A stretch of 64,000 bases of DNA from Mantis religiosa (taxonomy: Eukaryota > Arthropoda > Insecta > Mantodea > Mantidae): positions 14,724,653-14,788,652 of the forward strand of contig CM060953.1 in assembly GCA_030765055.1 (NCBI GenBank), given 5' to 3'. The notes under the pieces were generated by a model that was not told the DNA's origin, made no database searches, and saw nothing but the letters and a program-made list of their open reading frames with translations. Below, piece after piece: positions 20,170-31,459 of this stretch. The stretch's first letter is position 1; each line of letters begins with the position of its first letter. The translations under genes and the position numbers were made by a program.

Positions 20170-21640
20170 TATCACGGTATACTATTCAAATAGTAAAGTG
20201 GTGACATATGGAGTGTCTCAAGATTCCGTCCTCGGCCCCCTACTTGCCGAATAACTTACACATAAACTTAAATAAGACAAATTACATTCAGTTTCAAACT
20301 CCACAGAACAGGTTGCCATCAAATACTAAGATAATAATTGAAAACAGGGAAGTAAATGCAGTCGATAGTGCAAATTTTCTACGACTAATTGTGGATAAAA
20401 ACCTAGCATGGGACAAACACATTGATCATATATGCAACAAAATGAGCTCAGGGTTATTTGTAATGAAACAAATGCTGAACATAGTAGATGTTAATACACA
20501 GACAATGTTATATTATGGATTGATATACCCGCATACATCATATGCGGTTAACAGTGTGGAGACGTTGTGCTAAAACGCACACTAACCGAGTATTCCTTCT
20601 CCAAAAAAGAGCAATAAGACTAATTATGGGAATGAAACAAACAGACTCTTGTAGGCAAACCTTCAAAGACCTAAATATTTTAACTGTATATTCACTTTAT
20701 ATATATGAAGTAATAGTAGAATTATTAAACAGGCAAGATAAAGGTAAAACAAATAAACAAATACATGAGCACTACACCAGAGGAAATACAAATTTTCATT
20801 TACAGTCACACAGATTAGAACTATATAAAACCAGACCTACTGCTGCAGCTCATGAACTGTATAATAAACTCCCTACTTATCTGAAAAATATTCATAATCT
20901 TAAAATATTCAAGAAAAAATTAAAGAAATATTGTATGGAAGGTTGCTATTATTCAGTTGATGAATATCTTAGATAATTTTAGTTAATTGATGGAAATTAA
21001 TCATTTCTCCAAACTAGCCATATAAAGGTTAAGGTTTTTGATAGAGTCAACATGAAAAATTCAATGCCATGGCCGGGATTTGAACCACGGATCTCCTGGT
21101 TTCCGTCCAGTTGCTCTTAACCTTTGAGCTACCATGGCCAACGTGCCATCGTGACATTAAATTCTCCAGTTGACTCATATATTTTCCCGGTAGACCACTG
21201 GGGGCTCTCGCATCCGAGATACACCGTTTGTGGCAACTTACTATCATAAGTACTTAAGTCCCAGGCTTCATCATTTAACTCTTATTATTTTAGTTAATTG
21301 ATGGAAATTAATCATTTCTCCACACTAGCCATATATAGGCTAAGGTTTTTGATAGATAGAGTCAACATGAAAAAATTCAATGCCATGGCCGGGATTTGAA
21401 CCATGGATCTCCTGGTTTCCGTCCAGTCGCTCTTAACCTTTGAGCTATCATGGCCAATGTGCATTGAATTTTTCATGTTGACTCTATCTATCTTAGATAA
21501 TATTCACTAAATAAATAGTATGTGTATAATATAAGTGTAATAGTGTATAGTTTATGATTTATTATTGTAATTACATTATTTTAGAACTTGTTTATGTAGA
21601 TATTAAACTATGTGACTTTCTGGTTGCACATATGCTTTGA
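20170..21640 (+). mobile_element. Jockey-like LINE J2, internally deleted, carrying a SINE-3 block
   Basis: Frames read VTYGVSQDSVLGP (RT motif) and then, after a deletion, NNLHINLNKTNYIQF, FLRLIVDKNLAWDKHIDHI, VFLLQKRAIRLIMG and ELYNKLPTYLKNIHNLKIFK, ending YYSVDEYLR at 20970. The FADD catalytic block is lost. The 3' UTR continues after the inserted SINE-3 block, from 21490. Confidence 0.75.
20978..21489 (-). mobile_element. SINE-3 tandem block with a single 12 bp target duplication
   Basis: Two minus-strand SINE-3 units in tandem (tRNA-like parts at about 21050-21140 and 21365-21460) end at the right with an inverted 27 bp tip ('cattgaatttttcatgttga'). ATCTTAGATAAT is present at 20966-20977 and again at 21490-21501. 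Confidence 0.85.
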
Positions 21641-21889
21641 ATAGGTTTTGTATTCTTTTAAGCAGATAATAAGTGAAAGAACTAAGTTACTAATATTTCA
21701 CTCTTCTAATCAAGAAGATAAAGGATTGCAGTGCTGGTCACTGAAGGTCAATACCCTCAACACTCTGACATAGTAACTGCTTTACAAATTCAGGGCATCC
21801 TTGCAGTCAGATAGTGTAACACCAGGCTTGTGAAAGACACTGTCACAGCCCATCCACGTTTATAGTGGCTATCTGTATACTGCTTTCCT

Positions 21890-22830
21890 GTCAAACTTCA
21901 ATTGGGGATAAATCCAGCGATTGTGAGGGCCAGGTCATGAATTTTAGGTACTGCCTCTTCTTTACTGTTCCCATGCTGTAACACAACTGATGTGTGTTTA
22001 GGGTCATTATCTTGTTGAAGAAAATCATATTCAATAAATGTTTTATAAGATGGCAAAGCATATTGCAAAAGAGTATGATTGCACTGGTTCCCCCCCCCCC
22101 CCCCCCCCCGCCCCCAAAATACCATCCATGTTTCCGAAGTCTCCACTTTCATTGTTCCCAAAACATTTCATACCATTACAGTTCCACCTCCGTGTTGCAC
22201 AGTGGGCTGAAGACAAGCTACAAGCATTCTCTCCCCAGGGCAATACTGCAGAGGATTTGAATCAAATTTCTTAAATTTGGATTTGCACAAAAGTGAATCA
22301 AGAAGATGTTGACACATTGCTTCACTCACACTGTTTATTCACAGGACATGTTTCAAGAGCTTTTCCTCTTATCCTCAGCTGGTACTCAATTAGCTCTTGA
22401 AACATGTCCTGTGAATAAACAGTGTGAGTGAAGCAATGTGTCAATATCTTCTCGATTCACTTTTGTGCTAATTTGTGCTTCGCTGTTCCTATGCTTCTTT
22501 CAAGTTTATACTTTGAAATTTGGATTTATTCGCCAACACAACATTTTCTCAGTCAGAATTCTGGTGCCGTTTTGCCCACTTGGACTTCCACCGGCTGATT
22601 GATCAGCCTGGAATTCAGTTTCTTCTCTGCGCTTCAATGTAGAGTTAATACTTATATTCAGAAATGCCCAGTTGATTTGCTATTTTTCTCTTGGACCGCC
22701 TGCATCTTATATGCACATGCCACTGCTATTTTTCCGCACTCACATTTATTCATTTTCTTATTCTTGTTTGTTTGACACTCCTATTACACTTACTCCATAA
22801 TTAATAGTTATACTATCACAGATCTAATCA
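21890..22830 (-). mobile_element. Tc1-like transposase relic (minus), interrupted by a Penelope C hairpin
   Basis: The minus strand reads FLQQDNDPKHTSVVLQHGNS, the second catalytic motif of Tc1 transposases, preceded in complement by a VWGxF...G type stretch. Further right (22530-22700) lies the N-terminal half, homologous to 24440-24600 on the plus strand. A run of C (22090-22109) and several stops break it. Confidence 0.7.
22285..22515. mobile_element. Penelope family C, 231 bp inverted-tip hairpin with 12 bp target duplication
   Basis: Only the two outward-facing 3' tips of family C are present ('cattgcttcactcacactgt', 'ttcacaggacatgtttcaag' and their complements). AAATTTGGATTT occurs at 22273-22284 and at 22516-22527. 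The minus arm retains CTGAGGA (complement 22372-22378) of the hammerhead-like motif; the plus arm starts within stem II. Confidence 0.85.
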
Positions 22831-22959
22831 CCTTGACTGTTGAAACTACTCTGATTACACCACAAGCATTGGAAAATAAATAAAAAAATAGGATGTAAAC
22901 AGAATTATGTAAATATAAACTGACATTCCAATGTGTAAGGACTATGATACACTGAAGCA

Positions 22960-23541
22960 CAAAATTAATATAATTTTGAGTTGAGCTAATACTAAATGCT
23001 CCACTTATTGCTGGTATTTACCTAGAACAAGTTTCGTTAGGATCTTCCTAACATTGTCGAATAATGGATGTTGGTTTGGTGAACTCATTGGAGGCAATAG
23101 GTGCATCTCTGTCTGTATCTTGATGAACTTGAAGTTTGGGTTTTCTTCAAAGGTAGTGTCGAAATTAAACAATTTTCTTTCATATTTCTTTATGAAGATT
23201 TTTTTCCCATGTGGTTAATGCAGCTGGACCTTTGACACTTTTTAATAAGTGGATTTCTCGTTCTATATCATGATTCTCCTTCCAAAAATGGTACTCACCG
23301 CCAATTTATCTATTTCTTTGTTCCTGATGTTCCTAAAATGCTCTTTAAGCCTAATGTTCAAGTTCCTTTTTGTTTTTCCAATGTAAAAGTTGTCACAGTC
23401 TTTGGAGTTTATCCGGTACACACCTGCTTTTTTGTCTGTGGGTATCTCCTTTGTATTATGTGATTTCAAAAGGTGTTTGTACACTAAATTTGTTCTGTGG
23501 GACAAATATTGACGAGACACCAGTTTACGAGCTTTGCTCAA
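22960..23541 (-). mobile_element. Penelope-like element family F, 5'-truncated
   Basis: The minus frame 23263-23541 encodes the linker and GIY-YIG region (KAGVYRINSKDCDNFYIGKT, then KRNLNIRLKEHFRNI). The 3' end carries GTTAGGA..TCCTAACGAAAC, a hammerhead stem II plus GAAA whose CTGANGA core is mutated. The RT is absent. The element abuts a jockey 3' tail at about 23545-23580 ('aatttgatttgatttgataa'). Confidence 0.72.
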
Positions 23542-23860
23542 ATATGTAAATGTTATTGTGTCAATAAAATTTGATTTGATTTGATAAGCTGATGTAATTA
23601 GTCAGTTCTGAGCATTATTAGGAAACATGCTTTAGTTTCATTCATGTGCTTTGGTATAACCACTGATGAGCTTATATAAAAAATGTAAGCCTAATCTATT
23701 CTCCATGAAAAATTCCAGTCAGTCCTAAGCATTGCTAAGAAATGCACACAGGCTAAATAGCCGAACCTCCTAATGTAAAGCAAATCCTAATCATCATTGA
23801 GAAAATACATTTAGTGTAATTTTATATTGCATTTAGCTTATGAAACCATACTGACCTATG

Positions 23861-24124
23861 CCTGCTTCGGTAGCATAGACGGTAGCATGTCTGCTTCACA
23901 TTCAAGAGGTTCAGAGTTCAAATCTTGGTCAGGGTGAGTTACCTGGATAAGGTTTTTCCGGGGTTTTCCCTTATCCTGATACATGAATGTCGGGTGACTC
24001 TAAGCTCTATGGACCCTGGACTCATTTGAGCATCATTTCACCCAATTCATTAATCATCCAATATGACTTAACGTTGGACGTAAATTGCAAAAAAGAAAGA
24101 ATAAAAAAAAGGAAAAAAAAAAAA
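23861..24124 (+). mobile_element. SINE-1, complete copy with 13 bp target duplication
   Basis: The tRNA-like head has box A TAGCATAGACGGTAGCATG and box B GGTTCAGAGTTCAAATC. The body ('aaggtttttccggggttttc', 'gactctaagctctatggacc') is followed by an A-rich tail. ATACTGACCTATG flanks it at 23848-23860 and 24125-24137. It serves as reference for the other SINE-1 copies. Confidence 0.92.
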
Positions 24125-24329
24125 ATACTGACCTATGAATGCAGAAGGCTTCTTGGTATCTTTGGGTGTCACATTGGAACTTCAATGATATTTTTCAGTG
24201 TATGTTGACTTAAACATGTCAGTTTATATTTCCATTATTATGTTTAAACCTACTTTACTTTTTATGGAGAGATGTTTTGTTTAGGGTATCCCAGAGCTCT
24301 TCCCTATGCTTATGATGTAATGAGAGTAA

Positions 24330-25140
24330 TTTCAACAGTCAAGGTGATCGGTTCTGTAATAGCCTAATTCTTACTTGCACAATAAACATATTAGAATAGT
24401 ATTAAATTCCTCAAATAAAGAAAAATGGGTAAAAGAGTAAATGTAAGTGCATGAAAATAGGGTCCAACAGAAAATCAATAAATCAATTGGGCATTTCTGG
24501 CATTAGTGTTTGCTCTACACTGAAGCATAGAGAAGAAACTTGGTCACATGCTGATTGTCTATGCAGTGCACATCCAACAATCAGTAGAGAAGTACAATGG
24601 AAATACACTTTTGAGCAGAGTTAGTATCATGTCAACAATAATAAATTGCCCCTCTGCAGCTTTGTTGTTTGGATGTGTAGCTGTGACGTAGTCGTTAACC
24701 TATCAGCATAAGCTTATGATCGCAGTGGTCAGGAGAGCACCAGAAATGGACCAAATGACTAAGCAAATGTTTTGTGGACAGATGAATGTAAATTTGAGAA
24801 ATTTGGTTCAAATTGTTAGCACTACCCTAGGAAGAGAATTCTAGAAGTGAAACATGGTGGTTGAAGTATAATGATATGAGGGTGTTTTGGGAACAATTAA
24901 GTTGGAGACTTAGTGAAAGTGGATGATATTTTAGAGGAAAAAATTGTACCATCAAATGTTTGCACCATGCTTTGCCATCTGATGAAAGACTTAGTGGACA
25001 TAGCTGTTTTCGTTAACAAGATAACAACCCTAAGCACACATCAAAGATGTGTAAGAGCTATGTCAATAGTAAAGAATAGTAAAGAGTGCTGAAATACATC
25101 AACTAAACCCCACCATCTTCAAATCTGTACCTAATTGAAC
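24330..25140 (+). mobile_element. Tc1-like transposase relic (plus)
   Basis: Broken frames include VLWTDECKFEKFGSN (first catalytic D), a G-CFG..VGDLVKVD stretch, and a QDNNPKHTSKMCKSY-like region (near 25015-25060). It mirrors the relic at 21890-22830 in opposite orientation; both share 'tcaacagtcaaggtgat' near the ends facing each other. Many stops make it non-functional. Confidence 0.65.
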
Positions 25141-25149
25141 TTCTCTAGG

Positions 25150-25490
25150 AGGTTAGATAGTCAACCTGAAAAATTCAATGCCATGGCTGGGATTTTAACC
25201 ACGAATCTCCTGGTTTCCATCCAGTTGCTATTACCCATTGAGCTACCATGGCCAACATGCCGTCCTGACATTAAATTGTCCAATTGACTCATAAACCACT
25301 AGGGGCTCTCATATTCGAGATACACCATTTGTGGCGACTTACTATTGTAAGTACTTAAAAACCTTAAAACCTTAGCCTATATAGAGCTAGCAAGAAGAAA
25401 TGATTAATTTCCATCAACTTAAATAATAAGAGTTTAATGATGAAGCCCGGGATTCAAATACAATAGTAAGTCGCCACAAATGGTGTAGCC
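25150..25490. mobile_element. SINE-3 pair, minus then plus
   Basis: A minus-strand copy with the tRNA-like part (25170-25265) is joined near 25370 to a plus-strand fragment ('cttagcctatatagagctag', 'gattaatttccatcaactta'). Confidence 0.7.
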
Positions 25491-25619
25491 ACATGTAGTT
25501 TTTATTATAAATAGGCTAATACAGTTTACATCAGCATGTTTTGCTAAAATGTGATAAACTGGAATGCTTTTTCTATATTTCAAGTACTAAGAGGGTAAAG
25601 CAACTTCACATAACTTGCT

Positions 25620-25864
25620 CCTTTTCTTTTGTTAATTTACATCCTCCAATGTCAAGTCATATTGGATGATGAATGAAATGGGTGAGATGATGCTCAAACG
25701 AGCCCGGGTCCATAGAGCTTAGAGTCACGTGATATTCGTCCTTAAGGATAAGGGAAAACCCCAGGAGAAACCTTATCCAGGTAACTCACCCTGACCCGAT
25801 TTGAATGCAGAACCTCTTGAACATAAGGCAGACACGCTACCATCTAGGCTACCGAGGCGGGCAT
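25620..25864 (-). mobile_element. SINE-1 with 10 bp target duplication
   Basis: This is the reverse complement of the 23861-24124 element from 'catcctccaatgtcaagtca' to 'gctaccgaggcgggca'. ATAACTTGCT is repeated at 25610-25619 and 25865-25874. Confidence 0.88.
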
Positions 25865-25999
25865 ATAACTTGCTACCTGCTTCTTGTGAAACATTGCAGC
25901 TCTCCATGAGGAGCAGTTAATGGCTGTTATATATACTTTTCAAAATTAGACTGCAGTAAATATATTGCATATTAGGTATAATATTATAATATTCCATAT

Positions 26000-26515
26000 T
26001 ATACTCCCTGTAGGAGGGAGGTCCGTCCCCTTCAGCTGCTGTGGTGCAGGCGCTGCGGATCCTAGCACTCGTGGTACCTGACGTTACTAGAGGAACCTTG
26101 GGCCGAACTCTGAGCTCCTCCCATAAGGAAGTTGTTCGGATTGGATTGGACTCGAGGAAGCAATAGTTCCAGATACACATGGGAGATCAGGTATGTCTTC
26201 GGACGGGGTTGAGGGAAGCCATATATTCCCGCGTACTAGCCCGCATAGCTAGTAGAAGGTGAGCCAGATCACTAGGCACCCCAACCAAGGTTATTCGGTA
26301 GCGTTCCCCTTTGGGGTTGGCACACGTAAGTGGCGTATCCACTTCCACCCGTCTTATGTTTTCGGACCAGATGGGGGGGACTTGTTAGTCTCCAGGTCTT
26401 GTGCTATGGAAAGCCCCACGGAGGCGTCAGACGCCTTTTGGGGACAGCTCGGTAACTCCCTGGTTTGAGAGGGAGGTCAGCAACAGCTGCCCTATGAAGA
26501 TCCCTATTGTTATTC
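26000..26515 (+). repeat. GC-rich repeat, copy 1
   Basis: This stretch is clearly more GC-rich than its surroundings. It shares 'ctagcactcgtggtacctga', 'ctagaggaaccttgggcc' and 'gtaagtggcgtatccacttc' with the reverse complement of 63600-64000. Both copies can be read as RKWRIHFHP at the same place, but no long frame exists. It may be the 5' region of a LINE; the identity is unknown. Confidence 0.6.
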
Positions 26516-27065
26516 CATATTATACTATATTTTAATGTTAATACTTGAGATATTTTTGGCAAATAGGACACAAGTTACTATACTGTACTTTTAAACTTTT
26601 TTATTGCAATTTAATGGTAGGCTGAACTTTTGTTCAAAAATACTTGCATTTTCACTCTTTCCGGTTAACTCTACTACTTTTTCTGTAACATAAGTCGTGC
26701 TATACTAAATAGTCTAAAGGAGGTGACAAATCACTGAGATATGTAGCGGTTTGTTCTTGGGAACTGTTAACTGACAGTGAATCTGACATATGATCATTTT
26801 CTTGGATAATATTACTGTAAGAGTACCACAGCCCTGGAAAATTCTCGAGCTTTGCAATGTTCTACTTGTGGCAATATTTTATGACTTTAAAAGAAAATAA
26901 AAAATGTACGATCACCATCGAAGTATCAAAAAAGTCGCAAGTGAATTTTCTGAAGTATTGTTCAATGTTGATATCATGCGAGCATCAAGGTATTGCAGTT
27001 ACTGAGGACCCATTCCTTCTTGTTTCCAAAAAATGTGAACAAAATCATTTTCATGACTGAATATA

Positions 27066-28966
27066 CCAGGGCTGATTAACAAAGACAGACTTTTTTTATT
27101 TCACAGATGTTTATTACTGAAATTCAATGTTTACATGATCTTTTTCAAAGCAGTCCCCTCCTACTTCAATGCACTTTTTATAGCGTCTCTGCCAGTCCTT
27201 GAACACGTGCTGTAGACCATGCTTTGTCAGGTCCTTGATAATCGCCTCACTTTTCTTTAGTACTGCTTCAGAGTTCTCAAATCAAATATCTCTAAGCTTT
27301 GCCTTTGGTGATGGGAATAAAAAAAAGTCACAGAGTGCAAGATCGGAGCTAAAAGGTGGATGTGGCTCACAGATAATGTTGAATCGAGCCAGAAACTGCA
27401 TGACTTGATTTGTGACGTAAGGCCGTGCATTGTCATGATGAAGTCGCCACCCAGTCCGAGAAAGCTCTGGTCATTTCTTTGTAATGTACTTCCTCAGTGT
27501 GGTCAATATTGACGTGTTGTATGCTGCTGTAGCAGTAGTGTGAGGGGGAACTGTATGCGACGTGAGGCCGTGCATTGTCATAATGAAGTCGCCACCCAGT
27601 CCGAGAAAGCTCTGGTCATTTCTTTGCAATGTACTTCCTCAGTGCAGCCAATACTGACATGTAGTGAGGGGGAACTGCATGCGACGTGAGGCCATGCAGT
27701 GTCATGATTAAGTCGCCACCCAGTCCGAGAAAGCTCTGGTCATTTCTTTGCAATGTACTTCCTCAGTGTAGCCAATACTGACATGTAGTATGCTGCTGTA
27801 GCAGTAGTGTGAGGGGGAACTGTATGTGACATGAGGCCGTGCATTGTCATGATGAAGTCAGCACCCAGCCCGAGAAAGCTCTGGTCATTTCTTTGTAATG
27901 TGCTACCTCAGTGTAGCCAATACTGACATGTAGTATGCTGCTGTAGCAGTAATGTGAGGGGGAACTGCAGGCGACGTGAGGCCGTGCATTGTCATCATGA
28001 AGTTGCCACTTAGTCCGAGAAATCTCTGGTCATTTCTTTGCAATGTACTTCCTCAGTGTAGTCAATACTGACGTGTAGTATGCTGCTGTAACAGTAGTGT
28101 GAGCAGGAACTGCATGTGACGTGAGGCCGTGCATTGTCATGATGAAGTCGCCACCCAGTCCGAGAAATCTCTGGTAATTTCTTTGCAATGTACTTCCTCA
28201 GTGTAGTCAATACTGACGTGTAGTATGCTGCTGTAACAGTAGTGTGAGCAGGAACTGCATGTGACGTGAGGCCGTGCATTGTCATGATGAAGTCAGCACC
28301 CAGCCCGAGAAAGCTCTGGTCATTTCTTTGTAATGTGCTTTCTCAGTGTAGCCAATACTGACGTGTAGTATGCTGCTGTAACAGTAGTGTGAGCAGGAAC
28401 TGCATGTGACGTGAGGCCGTGCATTGTCATGATGAAGTCGCCGCTTAGTCCGAGAAATCTCTGGTAATTTCTTTGCAATGTACTTCCTCAGTGTAGCCAA
28501 TACTGATGTGCTGTATGCTGCTGTATCAGTAGTGTGAGAGGGAACAGCATACTGGTAAATCATTCCATTACAGTCAAAAAATGTGATCACCATCACTTTC
28601 TCCGCAGATGGAACAACTTTTGCCTTATTTGGTGTTGGAGAACCTGGCAATTTCCACACTGTGCTAACTTGTTTTCCTTCAGGGTTATAATGATGCAGCC
28701 ATGACTCATCACCAGTGATAATTGAAGCTTAGGGGTATTCGATTTGAGAAGCAGTGCTCAAGAAAAGTAAGGCGATTCTCAAGTACCTGACAAAAAATGG
28801 TCTGCAGCACGTGTTCAAGGACTGGCAGAGATGCTATAAAAAGTGCATTGAAGTAGGAGGGGACTACTTTGAAAATGATCATGTAAAGATTGAATTGCAA
28901 TAATAAACATCTGAGAAAAAATCAGTCCCAGTCTTTGTAGATCAGTCCTTGTATATCATGCATAAG
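27066..28966. mobile_element. mariner foldback containing an eight-copy tandem array
   Basis: The minus strand left end encodes a mariner C-terminus (HVFKDWQRRYKKCIEVGGD then CFEKDHVNIEF). The centre reads KVMVITFFDCNGMIYQYAV and RRLHHDNARPHV, the HDNA motif with the second catalytic Asp. From about 28725 the strand flips and the plus strand repeats the C-terminus (HVFKDWQRCYKKCIEVGGDY). Both outer ends carry matching tips (ggctgattaacaaagac / gtctttgtagatcagtcc). The transposase is destroyed by the internal array. Confidence 0.8.
27421..28545 (-). repeat. 8 x 145 bp tandem array inside the mariner transposase region
   Basis: 'ggccgtgcattgtcat' or a close variant starts at 27421, 27566, 27690, 27835, 27980, 28125, 28270 and 28415. 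Spacing is 145 except one 124 bp unit. Each unit spans the HDNARPH codons; 145 is not divisible by three, so each unit shifts frame. Confidence 0.92.
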
Positions 28967-29419
28967 TCATGCTAAACATATAAAAAATTGCAAAATTGCA
29001 TTATTTATAAACTATTTTATGTAATTCGATTAAAAAGTTGAATAAAGGCAAAAATAAAGTTTGCATAATAAGCCTGGTATAGATTCCAGAAACTGAGCTA
29101 CTAGATATGCAGATTTTATTTTACTTTTATTTTAAACATATAAGTAGTAACTTCTGAGTGCATTCAGTATTTTGATAATAACCATTCTTGTATATTCTGT
29201 GCCTCATTTGAATACTTTATTGAAGAGCAACATTGTGAAAATTGAAAAGTGAGAGATACCGAAATATCCAACTTGCACTTGAATATACTGTTTGCCCAGG
29301 ACAAGAAGGCAAGCTAGATGAATGTATATTAAAATCACTTTTGCTGTCCGCATGGTGTATATGTTCCCTTTCCGAGTATGACAAGGATGGAAGGTTCGTT
29401 TAAAATACACAAGTGTTGT

Positions 29420-31215
29420 CACATAACTCTACCTATCACTGCATTTACTGCAACAAACATTAGATCTGACAGCATGGCTGACTCATATATACTCTCATAC
29501 ACTCATTTCGTAGTAAACAGATCCACTAACAGAGCAGATAAACAGTTCAAGCTCCTCTCCCTCTTCATGCCCCGCTTGTCTTCTTGTGGTGGGTAGACAG
29601 TACATAATACCTATCACTGCAGTTACTGAAACGAGCATTAGATCTGACAGCATGGGTGACTCATGTGTACTCTTATACACTCATTTCGTAGTAAACAGAT
29701 CCAGTACCAGAGCAGATAAACAGTTCAAGCTCCTCTCTCTCTTCATGCCCCGCTTGCCTTCTTGTGGTGGGTAGACAGTAGGTGTTCTTTATTAGCAGTG
29801 AGAATAAGCATTCATAACTGTACTACCTGACCCATATCCCATATCGCATCTACCCATCTCTCATAGCAGTAGAAAGAACTCCCCTCCCTACCGAGAGAGT
29901 AATGATGTCACAAATGTGTAATCATGATATATCACTTAGTGGACTAATAACATGCATTATTTTCAGTAAAAATTGTCATTACTGTGTCCCGATGTCTTAA
30001 AATGATTGAATAACAAATTTATTGATACTATGTGAACAGAATGAACACGCCATAAGTAAAAAATTCCTCACATAATTGAATTGCTTTGTTGTCCATTTTG
30101 CCCACTTTAACACATAAATATGATGTGGGCCAAGGACCGTAACTTCCCACAAGAAAGTGAACATGCAAAAAGTGACAATTGATGCTGTTGAAAATTTTTC
30201 CTCATTTTTAACATTTAAACATGATGAGGTTGGGGACCGTAACTGTTCATAAGGAGAGTGAATGTTGCATTAGTGGAATTTAAATATACATTAACATATA
30301 TTCATTTGACATGCTTGTTATCCTTCTCTGTTCACGTTAACAGCAAGCAGAGGAAAGAGCTGAGGGAAGATGTCATTAGAAATGACGTCATAGAGAGGGG
30401 AGATTTTACTACAGCGATGAGAGAAAAGGTAATGTGATGTAGGCCAGATACCATAACTTTCACGATTAGTTCACTGCTATCGATTACTAACCTTCGAATC
30501 AAGTGTTCTCAAGAACTTCCATTCGAGTAAAATCTTACTCTCTTCCCGCCACAAAAAGGCAAATAGGGAATGAAGGGAAGAGGGGTATGAACTGTTTATC
30601 TGCTTTGTTAGTGGATCTGTTTACTACAAAATGAGTGAATGAAAGTACATATGAGTCACCCATGTTGTCAGATCTAATACTCGTTTTGGTAACTGAAGTG
30701 ATAGGTATTATGTACTGTCTACCCACCACAAGAAGACAAGCGGGGCCAGAAGGAGAGGCGTTTGAACTGTTTATCTGCTCTGTTAGTGGATCTGTTTACT
30801 GTGAAATGAGTGTATGAGAGTACATATGAGTCACCCATGTTGTCAGATCTAATGCTCGTTTTGATAACTGAAGTGATAGGTATTATGTACTGTCTACCCA
30901 CCACAAGAAGACAAGCGGGGCCAGAAGGAGAGGAGTTTGAACTGTTTATCTGCTCTGTTAGTGAATCTGTTTACTATGAAATGGGTTTATGAGAGTACAT
31001 ATGAGTCACCCATGTTGTCAGATCTAATGCTCATTTTGGTAACTGAAGTGATAGGTATTATGTACTGTCTACCCACCACAAGAAGACAAGCGGGGCCAGA
31101 AGGAGTGGAGTTTGAACTGTTTATCTGCTCTGTTAGTGGATCTGTTTACTATGAAATGGGTGTATGAGAGTACATATGAGTCACACATACTGACAGATTT
31201 AATGATCGTTTCAGT
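29420..31215. mobile_element. Foldback-like element with 175 bp repeats in both arms
   Basis: Left arm (29420-29785) has two plus-oriented units, about 178 bp apart. Right arm (30590-31215) has three to four units in the opposite orientation, 175 bp apart ('ataggtattatgtactgtct' at 30701, 30876, 31051). The centre (29786-30590) also looks partly inverted ('ctctcat', 'ctcccctc.ct' near 29855 and in complement near 30400). No transposase is seen. Open frames over the units are repeat artefacts. Confidence 0.65.
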
Positions 31216-31231
31216 AACTGCAGTGATGTAT

Positions 31232-31452
31232 TATAATTTACGCCCTGCAACGTCAAGTCATATCAAACGATGAATGAAATGGGTGAAATGATGCTCAAAT
31301 GAACGTAGGTTTCATAGAGCTTAGTGTTACCTACATTTGTTTTGAAGGATCAGGGAAACCCCGGCAAAACCTTGCCCACCTAACACCCTGACCAAGATTC
31401 GAACTCGGGATCTCTGCAACGTGAGGCATACACGATACCGATGCGGACGTAT
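31232..31452 (-). mobile_element. SINE-1 copy
   Basis: This is the reverse complement of SINE-1 ('gccctgcaacgtcaagtcat', 'catttgttttgaaggatcag', 'accctgaccaagattcgaac'). It interrupts the flank of the 175 bp array, whose sequence resumes with 'gataggtattatgaat'. Confidence 0.8.
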
Positions 31453-31459
31453 CTATAAT

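Noticed and set aside
21047..21140. Functional tRNA gene
   Set aside because: The cloverleaf-like block is present in many SINE-3 copies with a shared body and mutated T-stem, so it is a SINE head.
22038..22274. Proline-rich ORF
   Set aside because: The prolines come from a run of about 20 C in the Tc1 relic; the real signal is the transposase on the other strand.
28010..28659. Short proteins with repeated RLHHDNARPHV
   Set aside because: They are frame fragments of the mariner array; the 145 bp period shifts frame in each unit.
29378..31167. Family of ~60-residue proteins with the same motif
   Set aside because: They are translations of the 175 bp tandem unit on both strands, with no RBS/Kozak pattern or domain; the repeat itself explains them.
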